Shown here one piece after another: positions 1 through 7,536 of a DNA stretch of 64,000 nt. The stretch is from Caulobacter sp. (GTDB lineage: Bacteria; Pseudomonadota; Alphaproteobacteria; Caulobacterales; Caulobacteraceae): contig JAQGIP010000136.1 of NCBI GenBank assembly GCA_028291055.1, forward strand, positions 1 through 64,000. The letters run 5' to 3'. The translations under genes were made by a program, and so were the position numbers. The notes beneath the pieces were generated by a model. That model was not told the origin of the DNA and did no database searches. It saw nothing but the letters and a program-made list of their open reading frames with translations. How positions within the stretch are numbered: the first letter of the stretch is position 1; each line of letters begins with the position of its first letter.

Positions 1-322
1 GGTTCATGCGCAGCCGCGCCGGCAGGGTCTTGTACTCGGGGTTGGAGATCAGGTGCAGCGAGCGGTAGTAGACGTTGTTCATGCCCATGATGGCGGCGGC
101 GGCCTTGGCGGCGGTGGCGGCCTCTTCCGAGAGGCCGGCCTCAGCGGCGGCGGCATTGATCGCCTTGATCACGGACGGTTCGCCCACGGCATAGGCGGAG
201 GCGACGAAGGCGCCCCACTTCTGCTGGTCGGTGAGCAGGGTCTCGCCGGCGAGCGAGGACAGGTTCAGGCTCAGATCCTTGGCGTAGGCGGGCAGCGCCT
301 CACGCAGGGCGTCGAGGGACAT
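1..322 (-). CDS. ahpD: Alkyl hydroperoxidase AhpD, C-terminus outside window
   Basis: The first 107 residues of an AhpD-family (carboxymuconolactone decarboxylase fold) alkyl hydroperoxidase are visible. The start ATG is at 322 and the protein runs off the left edge. The opening [17 protein letters not shown] and the internal NNVYYRS region match AhpD as I know it. The catalytic CxxC and its histidine lie in the missing part, so activity cannot be judged. In the family, AhpD recycles the peroxiredoxin AhpC through a lipoamide or thioredoxin-like route. It sits directly downstream of ahpC on the same strand, the usual arrangement. The full family length is about 175 residues. Confidence 0.85.
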   Translation of the reverse strand, partial: MSLDALREALPAYAKDLSLNLSSLAGETLLTDQQKWGAFVASAYAVGEPSVIKAINAAAAEAGLSEEAATAAKAAAAIMGMNNVYYRSLHLISNPEYKTLPARLRMN

Positions 323-347
323 GGCGGATCTCCGATGGGGAAAAGGG

Positions 348-389
348 GTCCCGGGACGCTCATCGGGGGGAGGGAGAGCGTCCCGGGAC
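348..389 (-). terminator. Hairpin between ahpC and ahpD
   Basis: A perfect 14-bp inverted repeat (348-361 and 376-389, arm GTCCCGGGACGCTC) with a 14-nt loop lies between ahpC and ahpD. On the minus strand it is followed by CCCCTTTTCC. It could partly terminate transcription after ahpC or protect its mRNA 3' end, giving more AhpC than AhpD. The function is inferred from structure only. Confidence 0.5.
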
Positions 390-443
390 GTGAAGGCGGC
401 CCTGGGGGGAAGACCGACCGCCTTCGGGGGCAGGTCCGACGGC

Positions 444-1001
444 TTAAGCCGCCTTCAGCACGTCACCGCCGACGGCGCGGTTGCAGGGGCAGAGTTCGTC
501 GGTCTGCAGGGCGTCGACGACGCGCAGGGTGTCGGCCGGGGCGCGGCCCACGTTGAGGTTGGTGACGTAGACGTGCTGGACGGTGTTGTGCGGGTCGACC
601 ACGAAGGTGGCGCGAAGGGCGACGCCTTCTTCCTCGTCCAGGATGCCGAGCGCGCGGGCGAACTTGCCGCTGTTGTCGGCGAAGGACCAGATCGGCAGCT
701 CATGCAGATCGGGGTGTTCCCGGCGCCAGCCGAGCTTGGAGTGTTCGTTGTCGGTCGAGCCGCCCAGGACCACGGTGTCGCGGTCGGCGAACTCCTTGTT
801 GAGACGCGCGAACTCGGCGATCTCGGTCGGGCAGACGAAGGTGAAGTCCTTGGGGTAGAAGAAGATCACCTTCCATTGGCCCGGGAAGCTGTCCTGGGTC
901 ACCGTCTCGAAGGCGCTCACGCCATTTTCTTCGTGCTTCATGAATTTGGGCTTCACGCCCACGATCTTGAAGTCCGGCAGTTTCTCGCCAACGCCCAGCA
1001 T
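444..1001 (-). CDS. ahpC: Peroxiredoxin AhpC
   Basis: A 185-residue 2-Cys peroxiredoxin that reduces hydrogen peroxide and organic hydroperoxides in the cytoplasm. The peroxidatic cysteine lies in the FTFVCPTEI motif near residue 57. The resolving cysteine lies in the C-terminal DELCPCN segment near residue 173, with the tail ending VGGDVLKAA. Length is normal for the AhpC group. ahpD follows on the same strand and oxyR is transcribed divergently 147 bp away, so the pair is very likely OxyR-controlled. No AhpF is nearby, which fits recycling by AhpD. Confidence 0.95.
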   Translation of the reverse strand: MLGVGEKLPDFKIVGVKPKFMKHEENGVSAFETVTQDSFPGQWKVIFFYPKDFTFVCPTEIAEFARLNKEFADRDTVVLGGSTDNEHSKLGWRREHPDLHELPIWSFADNSGKFARALGILDEEEGVALRATFVVDPHNTVQHVYVTNLNVGRAPADTLRVVDALQTDELCPCNRAVGGDVLKAA

Positions 1002-1123
1002 GGTGTCATTCCTCTTGGATCAAAGGGTTGGGCGGGGGGATGTTTGGGGAGGTCCCGTCCGCCGTGAACAATCAAATAGAGAGGGCCGATCCATAAATCC
1101 AATCGATTGTTCTTTTGAATAGC

Positions 1124-1138
1124 ATAGAGCGGTTCTAT
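1124..1138. promoter_or_regulatory. OxyR-like binding half-site
   Basis: ATAG-N7-CTAT (ATAG at 1124-1127, CTAT at 1135-1138) lies in the ahpC-oxyR intergenic region, 11 bp before the oxyR start codon. This is the unit of the OxyR consensus ATAG-N7-CTAT. The position suggests autoregulation of oxyR plus activation of ahpC. A second well-matched unit is not obvious. Confidence 0.6.
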
Positions 1139-1148
1139 ATAGATTTTC

Positions 1149-2045
1149 ATGCTCCCCACCCTGCGCCAGCTGCAATATCTGAAGCTCCTCGCCGACCACG
1201 GCTCCTTCAGCCGCGCGGCCGAGGCGGCCCACGTCACCCAGCCCACCCTGTCTGCGGGCATCCGCGAGCTTGAGACCATATTGGGGGCGCCGGTGGTGGA
1301 CCGGGCGCGCTCGGGCGTGATCCTGACCGCCACCGGCCAAGAGGCGGTGACCCGGGCCGAGGCCATCCTCAACCAGGCGGAAGACTTGGTGCAGGCGGCG
1401 CGCGGCGCGGGCGAGCCGCTGGCCGGGCGGTTCCGGCTGGGGGTGATCCCGACCATCGCCCCCTTCCTGCTGCCCAAGGCGCTGCCCATCCTGCGCACGC
1501 GGTTTCCCAAACTGCGGCTCTATCTGCGCGAGGACCTGACCCACAAGCTGATCGCGGGGTTGAAGGCCGGCGCCCTGGACGCCGCCCTGATCGCCCTGCC
1601 CTACGACATGACGGGGCTGGACTGGGCGCATGTGGAGGACGACGAGCTGCTCGCCGCCGCCCCGGCCAACCACCCCATGGCCCAATTCGCCAAGGTCGAT
1701 CCCGACACCCTGGCGCCGCGCGAGCTGATCCTGCTGGAGGACGGCCACTGCCTGCGCGACCATGCGCTCGCCGCCTGCGGCCTGCAGCCGCCCGCCGGCA
1801 TCGGCGACGACGAGACCTTCGCGGCCACCTCGCTGCCCACCCTGGTGCAGATGGTGAACTCGGGCCTGGGCGTGTCCTTCCTGCCGGCCATGGCCGTGGA
1901 GGCGGGGCTGACCGACCACACCGCCATCGTCATCCGCCCCCTGGCCACCGAACACCCCAGCCGGGAGATCGTGGTGGCCTGGCGCAAGGGCTCCAGCCGC
2001 GGCGCCGAGGGCCGTGTGCTGGCCGAGGTCCTGCAGGCGGCGTAG
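1149..2045 (+). CDS. oxyR: Hydrogen peroxide-sensing regulator OxyR
   Basis: A 298-residue LysR-family regulator. The N-terminal winged helix-turn-helix covers about residues 1-60 (LRQLQYLKLLADHGSFSRAA, then VTQPTLSAGIRELE). The periplasmic-binding-protein-like sensor domain follows. The two redox cysteines of OxyR are recognisable in EDGHCLRDHALAAC near residues 200-209, with the spacing that forms the intramolecular disulfide on peroxide exposure. It is divergent from ahpC, the classical target. Downstream lies a long palindromic repeat element. Confidence 0.93.
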   Translation: MLPTLRQLQYLKLLADHGSFSRAAEAAHVTQPTLSAGIRELETILGAPVVDRARSGVILTATGQEAVTRAEAILNQAEDLVQAARGAGEPLAGRFRLGVIPTIAPFLLPKALPILRTRFPKLRLYLREDLTHKLIAGLKAGALDAALIALPYDMTGLDWAHVEDDELLAAAPANHPMAQFAKVDPDTLAPRELILLEDGHCLRDHALAACGLQPPAGIGDDETFAATSLPTLVQMVNSGLGVSFLPAMAVEAGLTDHTAIVIRPLATEHPSREIVVAWRKGSSRGAEGRVLAEVLQAA

Positions 2046-2047
2046 TC

Positions 2048-2266
2048 AGCCTCCCCAGGCGAGCTCGCAGCGAGCCGGCCGGGGGAGACCATCCCGGAAC
2101 GGCCGGAGGGGCTTACCGACGCTCCGTCTAGCCACGTTCTGGCGTCAAGGGTTGGTGGCGGCTTCCGGCGCGGCGCCACAACACGCCCATCCTTTGACTC
2201 GGTAAGCCCCTCCCCCGCTTCGCGGGACCTCCCCAGCCGGCTCGCTGCAGGCTCGCCTGGGGAGGA
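2048..2266. repeat. Dispersed palindromic element, family 1, copy 1
   Basis: About 215 bp with long imperfect terminal inverted repeats. The ends are CCTCCCCAGGCGAGCTCGCAG and CTGCAGGCTCGCCTGGGGAGG. Subterminal arms are GGCTTACCGA and TCGGTAAGCC, and the centre includes CCACGTTCTGGCG and GGCGCCACAACACG. A second copy lies at 13373-13566, also just after the stop codon of a plus-strand gene. No coding capacity is seen. It resembles a MITE or large REP-type element. Confidence 0.85.
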
Positions 2267-2268
2267 TG

Positions 2269-2363
2269 TTTGATATATTTTAGATATATCTCTTGCACAC
2301 CCGACAGCTTCGATATATCTAACAATTCGATGTATCTAACATGCATCTGAATAGGATCTAAAT
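2269..2363 (+). promoter_or_regulatory. PadR-type operator cluster before the PadR gene
   Basis: The AT-rich leader of the PadR gene carries repeated TATATC-type elements: GATATAT near 2271, the palindrome AGATATATCT at 2282-2291, GATATATC at 2312-2319 and GATGTATC at 2329-2336. PadR/YqjI proteins bind such AT-rich dyads and repress their own gene. Autoregulation is inferred from the position. Confidence 0.6.
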
Positions 2364-2939
2364 ATGCACAGACACTTTGGTTTCGGCGGCCGTCATTCGG
2401 ACGATCGCCAGTATGGCCGCGGCCCCTTCGGCTTCCACGGCCACCATCCCCACGGCCGCCGCGGCATGCGCGGCGAGCGCATGGGCCGGTTCTTCGAGCA
2501 CGGCGATCTTCGCCTGGTCATCCTCTCCATGCTGGCCGAGCAGCCGGCCCATGGCTACGAGATCATCAAGGCCCTGGAAGAGAAGACCGGCGGCGCCTAC
2601 AGCCCCAGCCCCGGCGTGGTCTATCCGACCCTGACGCTGCTGGAGGAACAGGGCTTCGCGGCCGTGGCCGAGGCTCAGGGCGGCAAGAAGCTCTATACGA
2701 TCACCGATGAGGGCCGCGCCTACCTGGCCTCCAACCAGTCGATCATCGACATCATCACCGCCCGCATCGCCGAGGCCGGCGCGCGTTCCAGCATCTTCTC
2801 GCCGCGCGTCATGCGGGCCCGGGAGAACATCAGCACCGCGCTGAAAATGAAGCTCTCCGGCGGCAATCTGACGGAAGACCAGATCACGGCCATCGTCGCC
2901 GCCCTGGACACCGCCACGGCCGTTATCGAACAGGCCTGA
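2364..2939 (+). CDS. His-rich PadR-family regulator (YqjI-like)
   Basis: A 191-residue protein. Residues 1-45 are rich in His, Gly and Arg (MHRHFGFGGRHSDD, then HGHHPHGRRG). The PadR winged-helix domain covers about residues 48-125 (LVILSMLAEQPAHGYEIIKAL, YSPSPGVVYPTLTLLEEQG). A C-terminal helical dimerisation segment follows. E. coli YqjI has the same His-rich N-terminus and responds to nickel, so a metal-sensing role is plausible but inferred. A DUF2218 gene follows 17 bp downstream, a pairing seen near siderophore-interacting reductases. The gene is probably autorepressed through the TATATC sites upstream. Confidence 0.85.
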   Translation: MHRHFGFGGRHSDDRQYGRGPFGFHGHHPHGRRGMRGERMGRFFEHGDLRLVILSMLAEQPAHGYEIIKALEEKTGGAYSPSPGVVYPTLTLLEEQGFAAVAEAQGGKKLYTITDEGRAYLASNQSIIDIITARIAEAGARSSIFSPRVMRARENISTALKMKLSGGNLTEDQITAIVAALDTATAVIEQA

Positions 2940-2956
2940 ACAGGGAAGGACAGGGG

Positions 2957-3247
2957 ATGATGCGTTCCACAGCCAAGGTCGCCACCGACAAGGCGGCCCG
3001 CTACCTGAGCCAGCTGACCAAGCACTTCGCCCACAGGCTGCCCGCCACCCTGGACGGCAGGCACGAGGGGCGCATCGAGCTCCCCTTCGGCGTCTGCGCC
3101 CTGGCGGCGGAAACCGGAACGCTCCACCTCAGCGTGGAAGCCGAGAACGTCATGGACCTGACCCGCATGGAGAAGGTCATCGCCGACCACCTGGTGCGGT
3201 TCATGTTCCGCGAACCGCCGGGCGAAGTCGCCTGGAGCTGGGCCTGA
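2957..3247 (+). CDS. DUF2218 family protein
   Basis: A 96-residue cytoplasmic protein that I recognise as DUF2218. The pattern includes KYLSQLTKHFAHRLP-like text near the start, GRIELPFGVC in the middle and a C-terminal FMFREPPGEVAWSW. The family has no proven activity. It is often encoded with PadR/YqjI regulators and siderophore-interacting flavoreductases, which suggests a role in iron or heme metabolism. Here it is the second gene of a two-gene operon with the PadR regulator. No ferric reductase gene is present. Its stop codon directly abuts a palindromic repeat element. Confidence 0.8.
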   Translation: MMRSTAKVATDKAARYLSQLTKHFAHRLPATLDGRHEGRIELPFGVCALAAETGTLHLSVEAENVMDLTRMEKVIADHLVRFMFREPPGEVAWSWA

Positions 3248-3393
3248 CGGGGACATGTACGCCCACCCGCGCCAACCCGTTGGAACAGACGCCTGACCGT
3301 ACGTGTCCCCCGACCCTGCGCCGGCTTGCCGGGGACACGTACGGTTCGCCCTCCGCGCCCTACCTGCGGGGTTTGAGAGCGTACATGTCCCCT
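3247..3393. repeat. Dispersed palindromic element, family 3, copy 1
   Basis: About 147 bp with nested inverted repeats. The outer arms are GGGGACATGTACGC and GCGTACATGTCCCC; the inner arms are CCGTACGTGTCCCC and GGGGACACGTACGG. It fills the gap between the convergent DUF2218 and TetR genes. The same nested design recurs at 61817-61958. Confidence 0.88.
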
Positions 3394-3397
3394 TCGG

Positions 3398-4030
3398 CTA
3401 ATCTTCCCAGAGGTCGGTCACGCCGCCCTTGCGATTGAGCATGTGGGTGGCGCGCTTGATGACGCCGAGCAGGCGGTCAACCCGCCCCTCCTCGTCATAG
3501 GCCAGGTGGGCGCGGGCCAGGCCCTCGAGCATGAAGCGGGCGAGGTCGCGGCTGGCCTGGAAGCGGGGGCCGGGGCCGGCGTGCAGCATCTTCAGGAAGT
3601 GATCGCCGATCTGGGCGCGGTCGTAGTCGGCCTGGGCCACCGCGATGCGATCGGCCACGGCGGGGACGCTGCGCGCGGCGGCCTCAAGCTCGGCGAAGGC
3701 GATGAAGGCCGGTTCGTGCAGCAGCGCCCAATAGGCGTCGATGGCGTGTTCGGTCACGTCGGCGCCGGGGGGCAGTTCGTCCGACGCGGTCTGGAACCGC
3801 GTGGCCCGCTCGGCCTGGATATAGTCGACCAGGGCCTCGAGCAGGGCCTCGTGGCTGGGGAAGTGGTAGAGCATCGCCCCGCGCGTCAGCTCGGCGGCCT
3901 CGGCGATGGCGCTGTTGGTGGCGGCCGCATAGCCGCGCTCGGCGATCAGCTTCATGGCCCGGTCGAGGATGCGCGCGCGGGTCTGGCGCGATTTGGCGGT
4001 ATCCCTCGGGGTTGAAGCGTCCTCGTCCAT
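3398..4030 (-). CDS. TetR-family transcriptional regulator
   Basis: A 210-residue protein with ATG at 4030. The N-terminal TetR helix-turn-helix covers about residues 15-62 (TRARILDRAMKLIAERGYAA, then ELTRGAMLYHFPSHEALLEAL). The C-terminal ligand-binding helical domain contains no residues that identify a ligand. The open frame extends upstream to 4921, but that part is the antisense of the phosphoesterase gene. It is divergent from the phosphoesterase-glycosyltransferase pair and might regulate it. Confidence 0.85.
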   Translation of the reverse strand: MDEDASTPRDTAKSRQTRARILDRAMKLIAERGYAAATNSAIAEAAELTRGAMLYHFPSHEALLEALVDYIQAERATRFQTASDELPPGADVTEHAIDAYWALLHEPAFIAFAELEAAARSVPAVADRIAVAQADYDRAQIGDHFLKMLHAGPGPRFQASRDLARFMLEGLARAHLAYDEEGRVDRLLGVIKRATHMLNRKGGVTDLWED

Positions 4031-4079
4031 GGCCGGGTTATGCTGGTCTCGGCGGGCAGCAACAAGGCGCCGCACCCGG

Positions 4080-4097
4080 GTTTCATCAAAGCGACAT
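4080..4097 (+). promoter_or_regulatory. Candidate Pho box
   Basis: GTTTCAT-CAAA-GCGACAT has the 7-4-7 architecture of the PhoB box (CTGTCAT-N4-CTGTCAT) and matches at about 9 of 14 positions. It lies 72 bp before the start of the phosphoesterase-glycosyltransferase operon. It is much weaker than the site before pstC but fits the phosphate theme of the window. Confidence 0.4.
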
Positions 4098-4168
4098 GCA
4101 ATCAGCCTACCGCCTGACCTTCTGAGCGCCGGGGGAGGCAGGCGCCCCCGCAGAGGGGGGCTTGCGCC

Positions 4169-4984
4169 ATGACCGATCTCGCGATCCGCAGCTATCGCAG
4201 CGTCTTCATCTCCGACATCCATCTGGGGACGGAAGGCTGCCAGGCCGAGCTGCTGCTGGATTTCATCCGCCACATCGAGTGCGACCACCTCTATCTGGTG
4301 GGCGACATCATCGACGGCTGGAAGCTGCGCAGCGGCTGGAAGTGGCCGCAGTCTCACAACGACGTGGTGCAGAAGGTGCTGCGCCTGGCGCGCAAGGGCG
4401 TGGCGGTGACCTACATCCCCGGCAATCACGACGACCGGGCGCGTGATTTCTGCGGCGTCCACTTCGGCGGGGTGGTCGTGGCCCGCGACGCCATCCACGA
4501 AGCGGCGGACGGAAAGCGCTATCTGGTGACGCATGGAGACGAGTTCGACGGGGTGGTGACCCACGCCAAGTGGCTCGCCTTCCTCGGGGATTGGTCCTAT
4601 AGGACGGTCCTTATGCTGAACACCAACCTCAACCGGTTGCGGCGGCGTCTGGGATTCGGATACTGGTCCCTGTCGGCCTGGTTGAAGGTCAAGGTGAAGA
4701 ACGCATTGCAGTTCATCGAGAATTTCGAGTCGGCCGTGGCCGAAGAGGCCCGGCGCCGCGGCGTGGACGGGGTGATCTGCGGCCACATCCACAAGGCGGA
4801 GATGCGCGACATCGACGGCATCGTCTACGCCAACGACGGCGACTGGGTTGAAAGCTGCACGGCCTTGGTCGAGCATGCGGACGGCCGCCTGGAAATTCTG
4901 GAGTGGGCCAAGCTGCGCCATTGGTCGGCCCTCGACCGCATGGCGCTCGTGGATGAACCCGCGCGGGAGCCGGCCGCCGCCTGA
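4169..4984 (+). CDS. LpxH-like metallophosphoesterase
   Basis: A 271-residue calcineurin-type phosphoesterase. All metal-site blocks are present in order: SDIHLG (about residue 16), GDIIDGW (46), PGNHDD (90), THGDEFD (123) and GHIHKAE (208). It belongs to the UDP-2,3-diacylglucosamine diphosphatase-like group, but the true substrate is unknown. Its TGA overlaps the ATG of the following glycosyltransferase, so the two are translationally coupled. Such pairs occur in alphaproteobacteria and may handle a lipid-linked phosphate and then a sugar on membrane lipids. That role is inferred. Confidence 0.85.
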   Translation: MTDLAIRSYRSVFISDIHLGTEGCQAELLLDFIRHIECDHLYLVGDIIDGWKLRSGWKWPQSHNDVVQKVLRLARKGVAVTYIPGNHDDRARDFCGVHFGGVVVARDAIHEAADGKRYLVTHGDEFDGVVTHAKWLAFLGDWSYRTVLMLNTNLNRLRRRLGFGYWSLSAWLKVKVKNALQFIENFESAVAEEARRRGVDGVICGHIHKAEMRDIDGIVYANDGDWVESCTALVEHADGRLEILEWAKLRHWSALDRMALVDEPAREPAAA

Positions 4985-6078
4985 TGCGTATCCTGCTTGC
5001 CACCGATGCCTGGGAACCGCAGGTCAACGGCGTCGTCCGCACCTTGACCCGGGTGGTCGACGAGATGCGCGCCATGGGCCACCAGGTCGAGGTGATCAGC
5101 CCCGACCAGTTTCCGACCTTTCCCCTGCCCACCTACCCCGAGATCAAGCTGGCGATGGGCGCCTATGAGCCGGTGCAGGAGCGCTTCAAGCAGTTCGAGC
5201 CGGAGGCCATCCATATCGCCACCGAAGGCCCGATCGGCATCGCCGCGCGACGCATCTGCGTGGAGTGGAAGCTGCCGTTCACGACCAGCTATCATACGCG
5301 CTTCCCCGAATATGTGTCGGCCCGGCTGCCGCTGCCCTTAGCCGCCGGCTATGCCTACATGAAGTGGTTCCACAAGCCGTCGGGCCGGCTGATGGTGGCG
5401 ACGCCGACCATGCGCGAGGAGCTGGAACACCACGGCTTCCGCAACATCTCGCAGTGGTCGCGCGGCGTCGATACCGAGCAGTTCCACCCGCGCACCGAAG
5501 ACGAGCCCGACCTGTTCGCCGACCTGCCCAAGGCGATCTTCCTCTATGTGGGCCGGGTCGCGGTGGAGAAGAATATCGAGGCCTTCGTCAAGCTGGACCT
5601 GCCGGGCTCCAAGGTGGTGATCGGCGACGGGCCGCAGCGCGAGGAGCTGGAACAGAAGTATTCCGAGGTGAAGTTCCTGGGCGCCAAGTTCGGCGACGAA
5701 CTGGCCCGCTACTACGCCTGCGCCGACGTCTTCTGCTTCCCCTCCCTGACCGACACCTTCGGCCTGGTGATCCTGGAGGCCATGGCCGCCGGCACCCCCG
5801 TGGCCGCCTTCTCGGCGCCGGGCCCCATCGACATCATCCCGGGCTCCAACGCGGGGGCTTTGGCCCCGGGCCAGAACGGCGGGCTGCGCGAGGCCTGCCT
5901 GGCCTGTCTTGAGCTGGACCGTAAGGTCGTGCGGGAATTCGCCGAGAAGTTCTCCTGGCGGTCCTGCAGCGAGGAGTTCGTCAAGAACCTGCAGCCCTAT
6001 CCGGAGCCCGAGAAGACGCGGTTCTGGCGGCGGTTGCGTAGGCTGGCGCGGTTGAGGCGGAAGCCGAAGGCGGCTTAG
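4984..6078 (+). CDS. GT4-family glycosyltransferase
   Basis: A 364-residue GT-B retaining glycosyltransferase. The N-terminal acceptor half opens MRILLATDAWEPQVNGVVRT. The C-terminal donor-binding half has YVGRVAVEKNIEAF (about residue 182) and the glutamate motif SLTDTFGLVILEAMAAGTPVAAF (about residue 255). Close known families are MgtA/SqdX-type enzymes that transfer sugars to diacylglycerol. With the preceding LpxH-like gene and a possible Pho box, production of glycolipids to replace phospholipids during phosphate starvation is an attractive but unproven role. The start codon overlaps the preceding stop. Confidence 0.85.
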   Translation: MRILLATDAWEPQVNGVVRTLTRVVDEMRAMGHQVEVISPDQFPTFPLPTYPEIKLAMGAYEPVQERFKQFEPEAIHIATEGPIGIAARRICVEWKLPFTTSYHTRFPEYVSARLPLPLAAGYAYMKWFHKPSGRLMVATPTMREELEHHGFRNISQWSRGVDTEQFHPRTEDEPDLFADLPKAIFLYVGRVAVEKNIEAFVKLDLPGSKVVIGDGPQREELEQKYSEVKFLGAKFGDELARYYACADVFCFPSLTDTFGLVILEAMAAGTPVAAFSAPGPIDIIPGSNAGALAPGQNGGLREACLACLELDRKVVREFAEKFSWRSCSEEFVKNLQPYPEPEKTRFWRRLRRLARLRRKPKAA

Positions 6079-6083
6079 CGCCT

Positions 6084-6279
6084 TTCTCTTTCCCTCCCCC
6101 GATCGGGGGAGGGTGGTCGTAGCGCAGCGAAGACCGGGTGGGCGGGCGCCCGTTAAGCGGCGCACGTGAAGCTAGAGCCCAAATCCATTCAGCACTGACC
6201 TATCGAGTTTTAGTGGGCGCCCGCCCACCCGCCTCGCTGCGCTCGTCCCCCTCCCCCATCGGGGCAGGGAAAGAGATTA
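6084..6279. repeat. Palindromic element, family 2
   Basis: Terminal inverted repeats built from CTTTCCCTCCCCCGATCGGGG and a counterpart CCCTCCCCCATCGGGGCAGGG. Inner arms are GTGGGCGGGCGCCC and GGGCGCCCGCCCAC. A short AT-richer core (CTATCGAGTTTTAG) lies in the centre. It sits between the convergent glycosyltransferase and pstS genes. No second copy of this family is seen in the window. Confidence 0.75.
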
Positions 6280-6283
6280 GAAC

Positions 6284-6320
6284 GAAAAGCGCCGCGGGCT
6301 TTCACCCGCGGCGTTTCCGC
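6284..6320 (-). terminator. Rho-independent terminator of the porin-pstS operon
   Basis: On the minus strand, ACGCCGCGGG, then TGAAAG, then CCCGCGGCGCT is followed by TTTCGTTCT. The strong GC stem and T-rich tail lie about 20 bp after the pstS stop codon. Confidence 0.75.
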
Positions 6321-6341
6321 GTTCAGCGATGTCGCCGGCGC

Positions 6342-7388
6342 TTAGGAAGCGGGGCGGGCGAAGGCGGGGAGGCTGGCGGCGATGCCTTTGCTGGCTTCGT
6401 GCTGACCCGCCGGCAGCGGGATCAGGCCGCGGCCCTGGAGATAGCCGCCACGGCCGGTGGCGGCGTCCGACACGAACTCGTCGATGAATTCGCGCAGGCC
6501 CGGCGTCACGCCGATGTTGGCCTTCTTCACGTAGATGAAGAGCGAGCGCGACAGCGGGTAGGAGCCGTCGGCGATGGTGCCCGGGGTCGGCTTGATGCCG
6601 TTGACCGAGGCCGCCTTGATGCCGTCGCGGTTCTCTTCGAGGTAGGAGTAGCCGAACACGCCGAGCGCGCCGGGGGTCTTTTCGAGGGTCTGGACGATGG
6701 CGTTGTCGTTCTCGCCGGCGTCGACCCAGCCGTCCTTGCGCAGCGGATCGACCAGCTGCTTGAACTTGGCTTCGTTGTCGGAGCGGATGGCGTCGGCGGC
6801 GGGGAACTTGCGCGCCCCGGCCTCGATGGCCAGTTCGACGAAGGCGTCGCGGGTGCCCGACGAGGGCGGCGGGCCATAGACCTGGATGCGGTTGCCGGGC
6901 AGGCCGGCGCCGACCTCATCCCAGGTCTTGTAGGGGTTGGCGACGAACTTGCCGTAGCGCAGGACTTGCGACGCGAGGGCCAGGTAGAGGTGCTCGACCT
7001 TGAAATTATATTCCGGGCCGTCCTTGTCCACGGCCACGACGATGCCGTCGAAGCCGATGCGGATCTGGACGATGTCGGTGACGCCGTGCTGCTTGCAGGC
7101 GTCCCATTCCGAACGCTTCATCGGACGCGAGGCGTCGGCGATGTCGGGGAAGCCGTCGCCCATGCCGCCGCAGAACAGCTTGAAGCCGCCGCCGGTGCCG
7201 ATCGATTCGATCTTGGGGGCCTTCTTGCCGGTCTTGCGGGCGTAGTTCTCGGCCACGCGGGTGGCGAAGGGGAAGACGGTGGAGGAGCCGGCGGCCCATA
7301 CGTAATCGCGGGCGGCCCAGGCGGGGGTGGACATGGCCATACTGGCCAGGGCGGCGGTGGCGGCGATGCCGGCCATCAGCTTCTTCAT
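6342..7388 (-). CDS. pstS: Phosphate-binding protein, PstS family
   Basis: A 348-residue periplasmic binding protein. The start is ATG at 7388, preceded by AAGGAGA; the open frame continues 14 codons further upstream without similarity. The signal peptide is MKKLMAGIAATAALASMAM with cleavage after PAWA. Phosphate-ligand motifs are visible: AAGSSTVFPF near residue 32 and PPSSGTRDAF near residue 173. It binds inorganic phosphate for the PstCAB importer, which is encoded some 46 kb away in this window. It follows an OprP-type porin gene, and the porin promoter region carries PhoB-like repeats. Confidence 0.9.
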   Translation of the reverse strand: MKKLMAGIAATAALASMAMSTPAWAARDYVWAAGSSTVFPFATRVAENYARKTGKKAPKIESIGTGGGFKLFCGGMGDGFPDIADASRPMKRSEWDACKQHGVTDIVQIRIGFDGIVVAVDKDGPEYNFKVEHLYLALASQVLRYGKFVANPYKTWDEVGAGLPGNRIQVYGPPPSSGTRDAFVELAIEAGARKFPAADAIRSDNEAKFKQLVDPLRKDGWVDAGENDNAIVQTLEKTPGALGVFGYSYLEENRDGIKAASVNGIKPTPGTIADGSYPLSRSLFIYVKKANIGVTPGLREFIDEFVSDAATGRGGYLQGRGLIPLPAGQHEASKGIAASLPAFARPAS

Positions 7389-7437
7389 GGAAGATCTCCT
7401 TGGAGGGTCTTGGGCGCGCCGGGCCGGCAACCAGAAT

Positions 7438-7473
7438 TCTGGCTCCTACCCAAGATCTGGCTCCTACCCAAGA
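7438..7473. repeat. Perfect 18-bp tandem duplication upstream of pstS
   Basis: The unit TCTGGCTCCTACCCAAGA occurs twice back to back (7438-7455 and 7456-7473), 50 bp before the pstS start codon and inside the porin-pstS intergenic region. It may have arisen by replication slippage or may be a binding site. Confidence 0.9.
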
Positions 7474-7492
7474 AACGCGACAGTTCGATGAT

Positions 7493-7530
7493 GGCCGCCG
7501 CCGCCCCATGCGGAGCGGCGGCGGTTTTCG
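7493..7530 (-). terminator. GC-rich hairpin between porin and pstS
   Basis: A stem of about 13 bp (CCGCCGCCGCTCC, GCAT, GGGGCGGCGGCGG on the minus strand) lies just after the porin stop. There is no T-run in the minus direction, so it is more likely an mRNA stabiliser or attenuator than a full terminator. In the plus direction it is followed by TTTT. Confidence 0.45.
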
Positions 7531-7536
7531 GGGTGC

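Noticed and set aside
3398-4921. A single 507-codon minus-strand frame spanning the TetR gene and the phosphoesterase gene
   Set aside because: Only the part from the ATG at 4030 has TetR similarity; the rest is antisense to a well-supported phosphoesterase gene.
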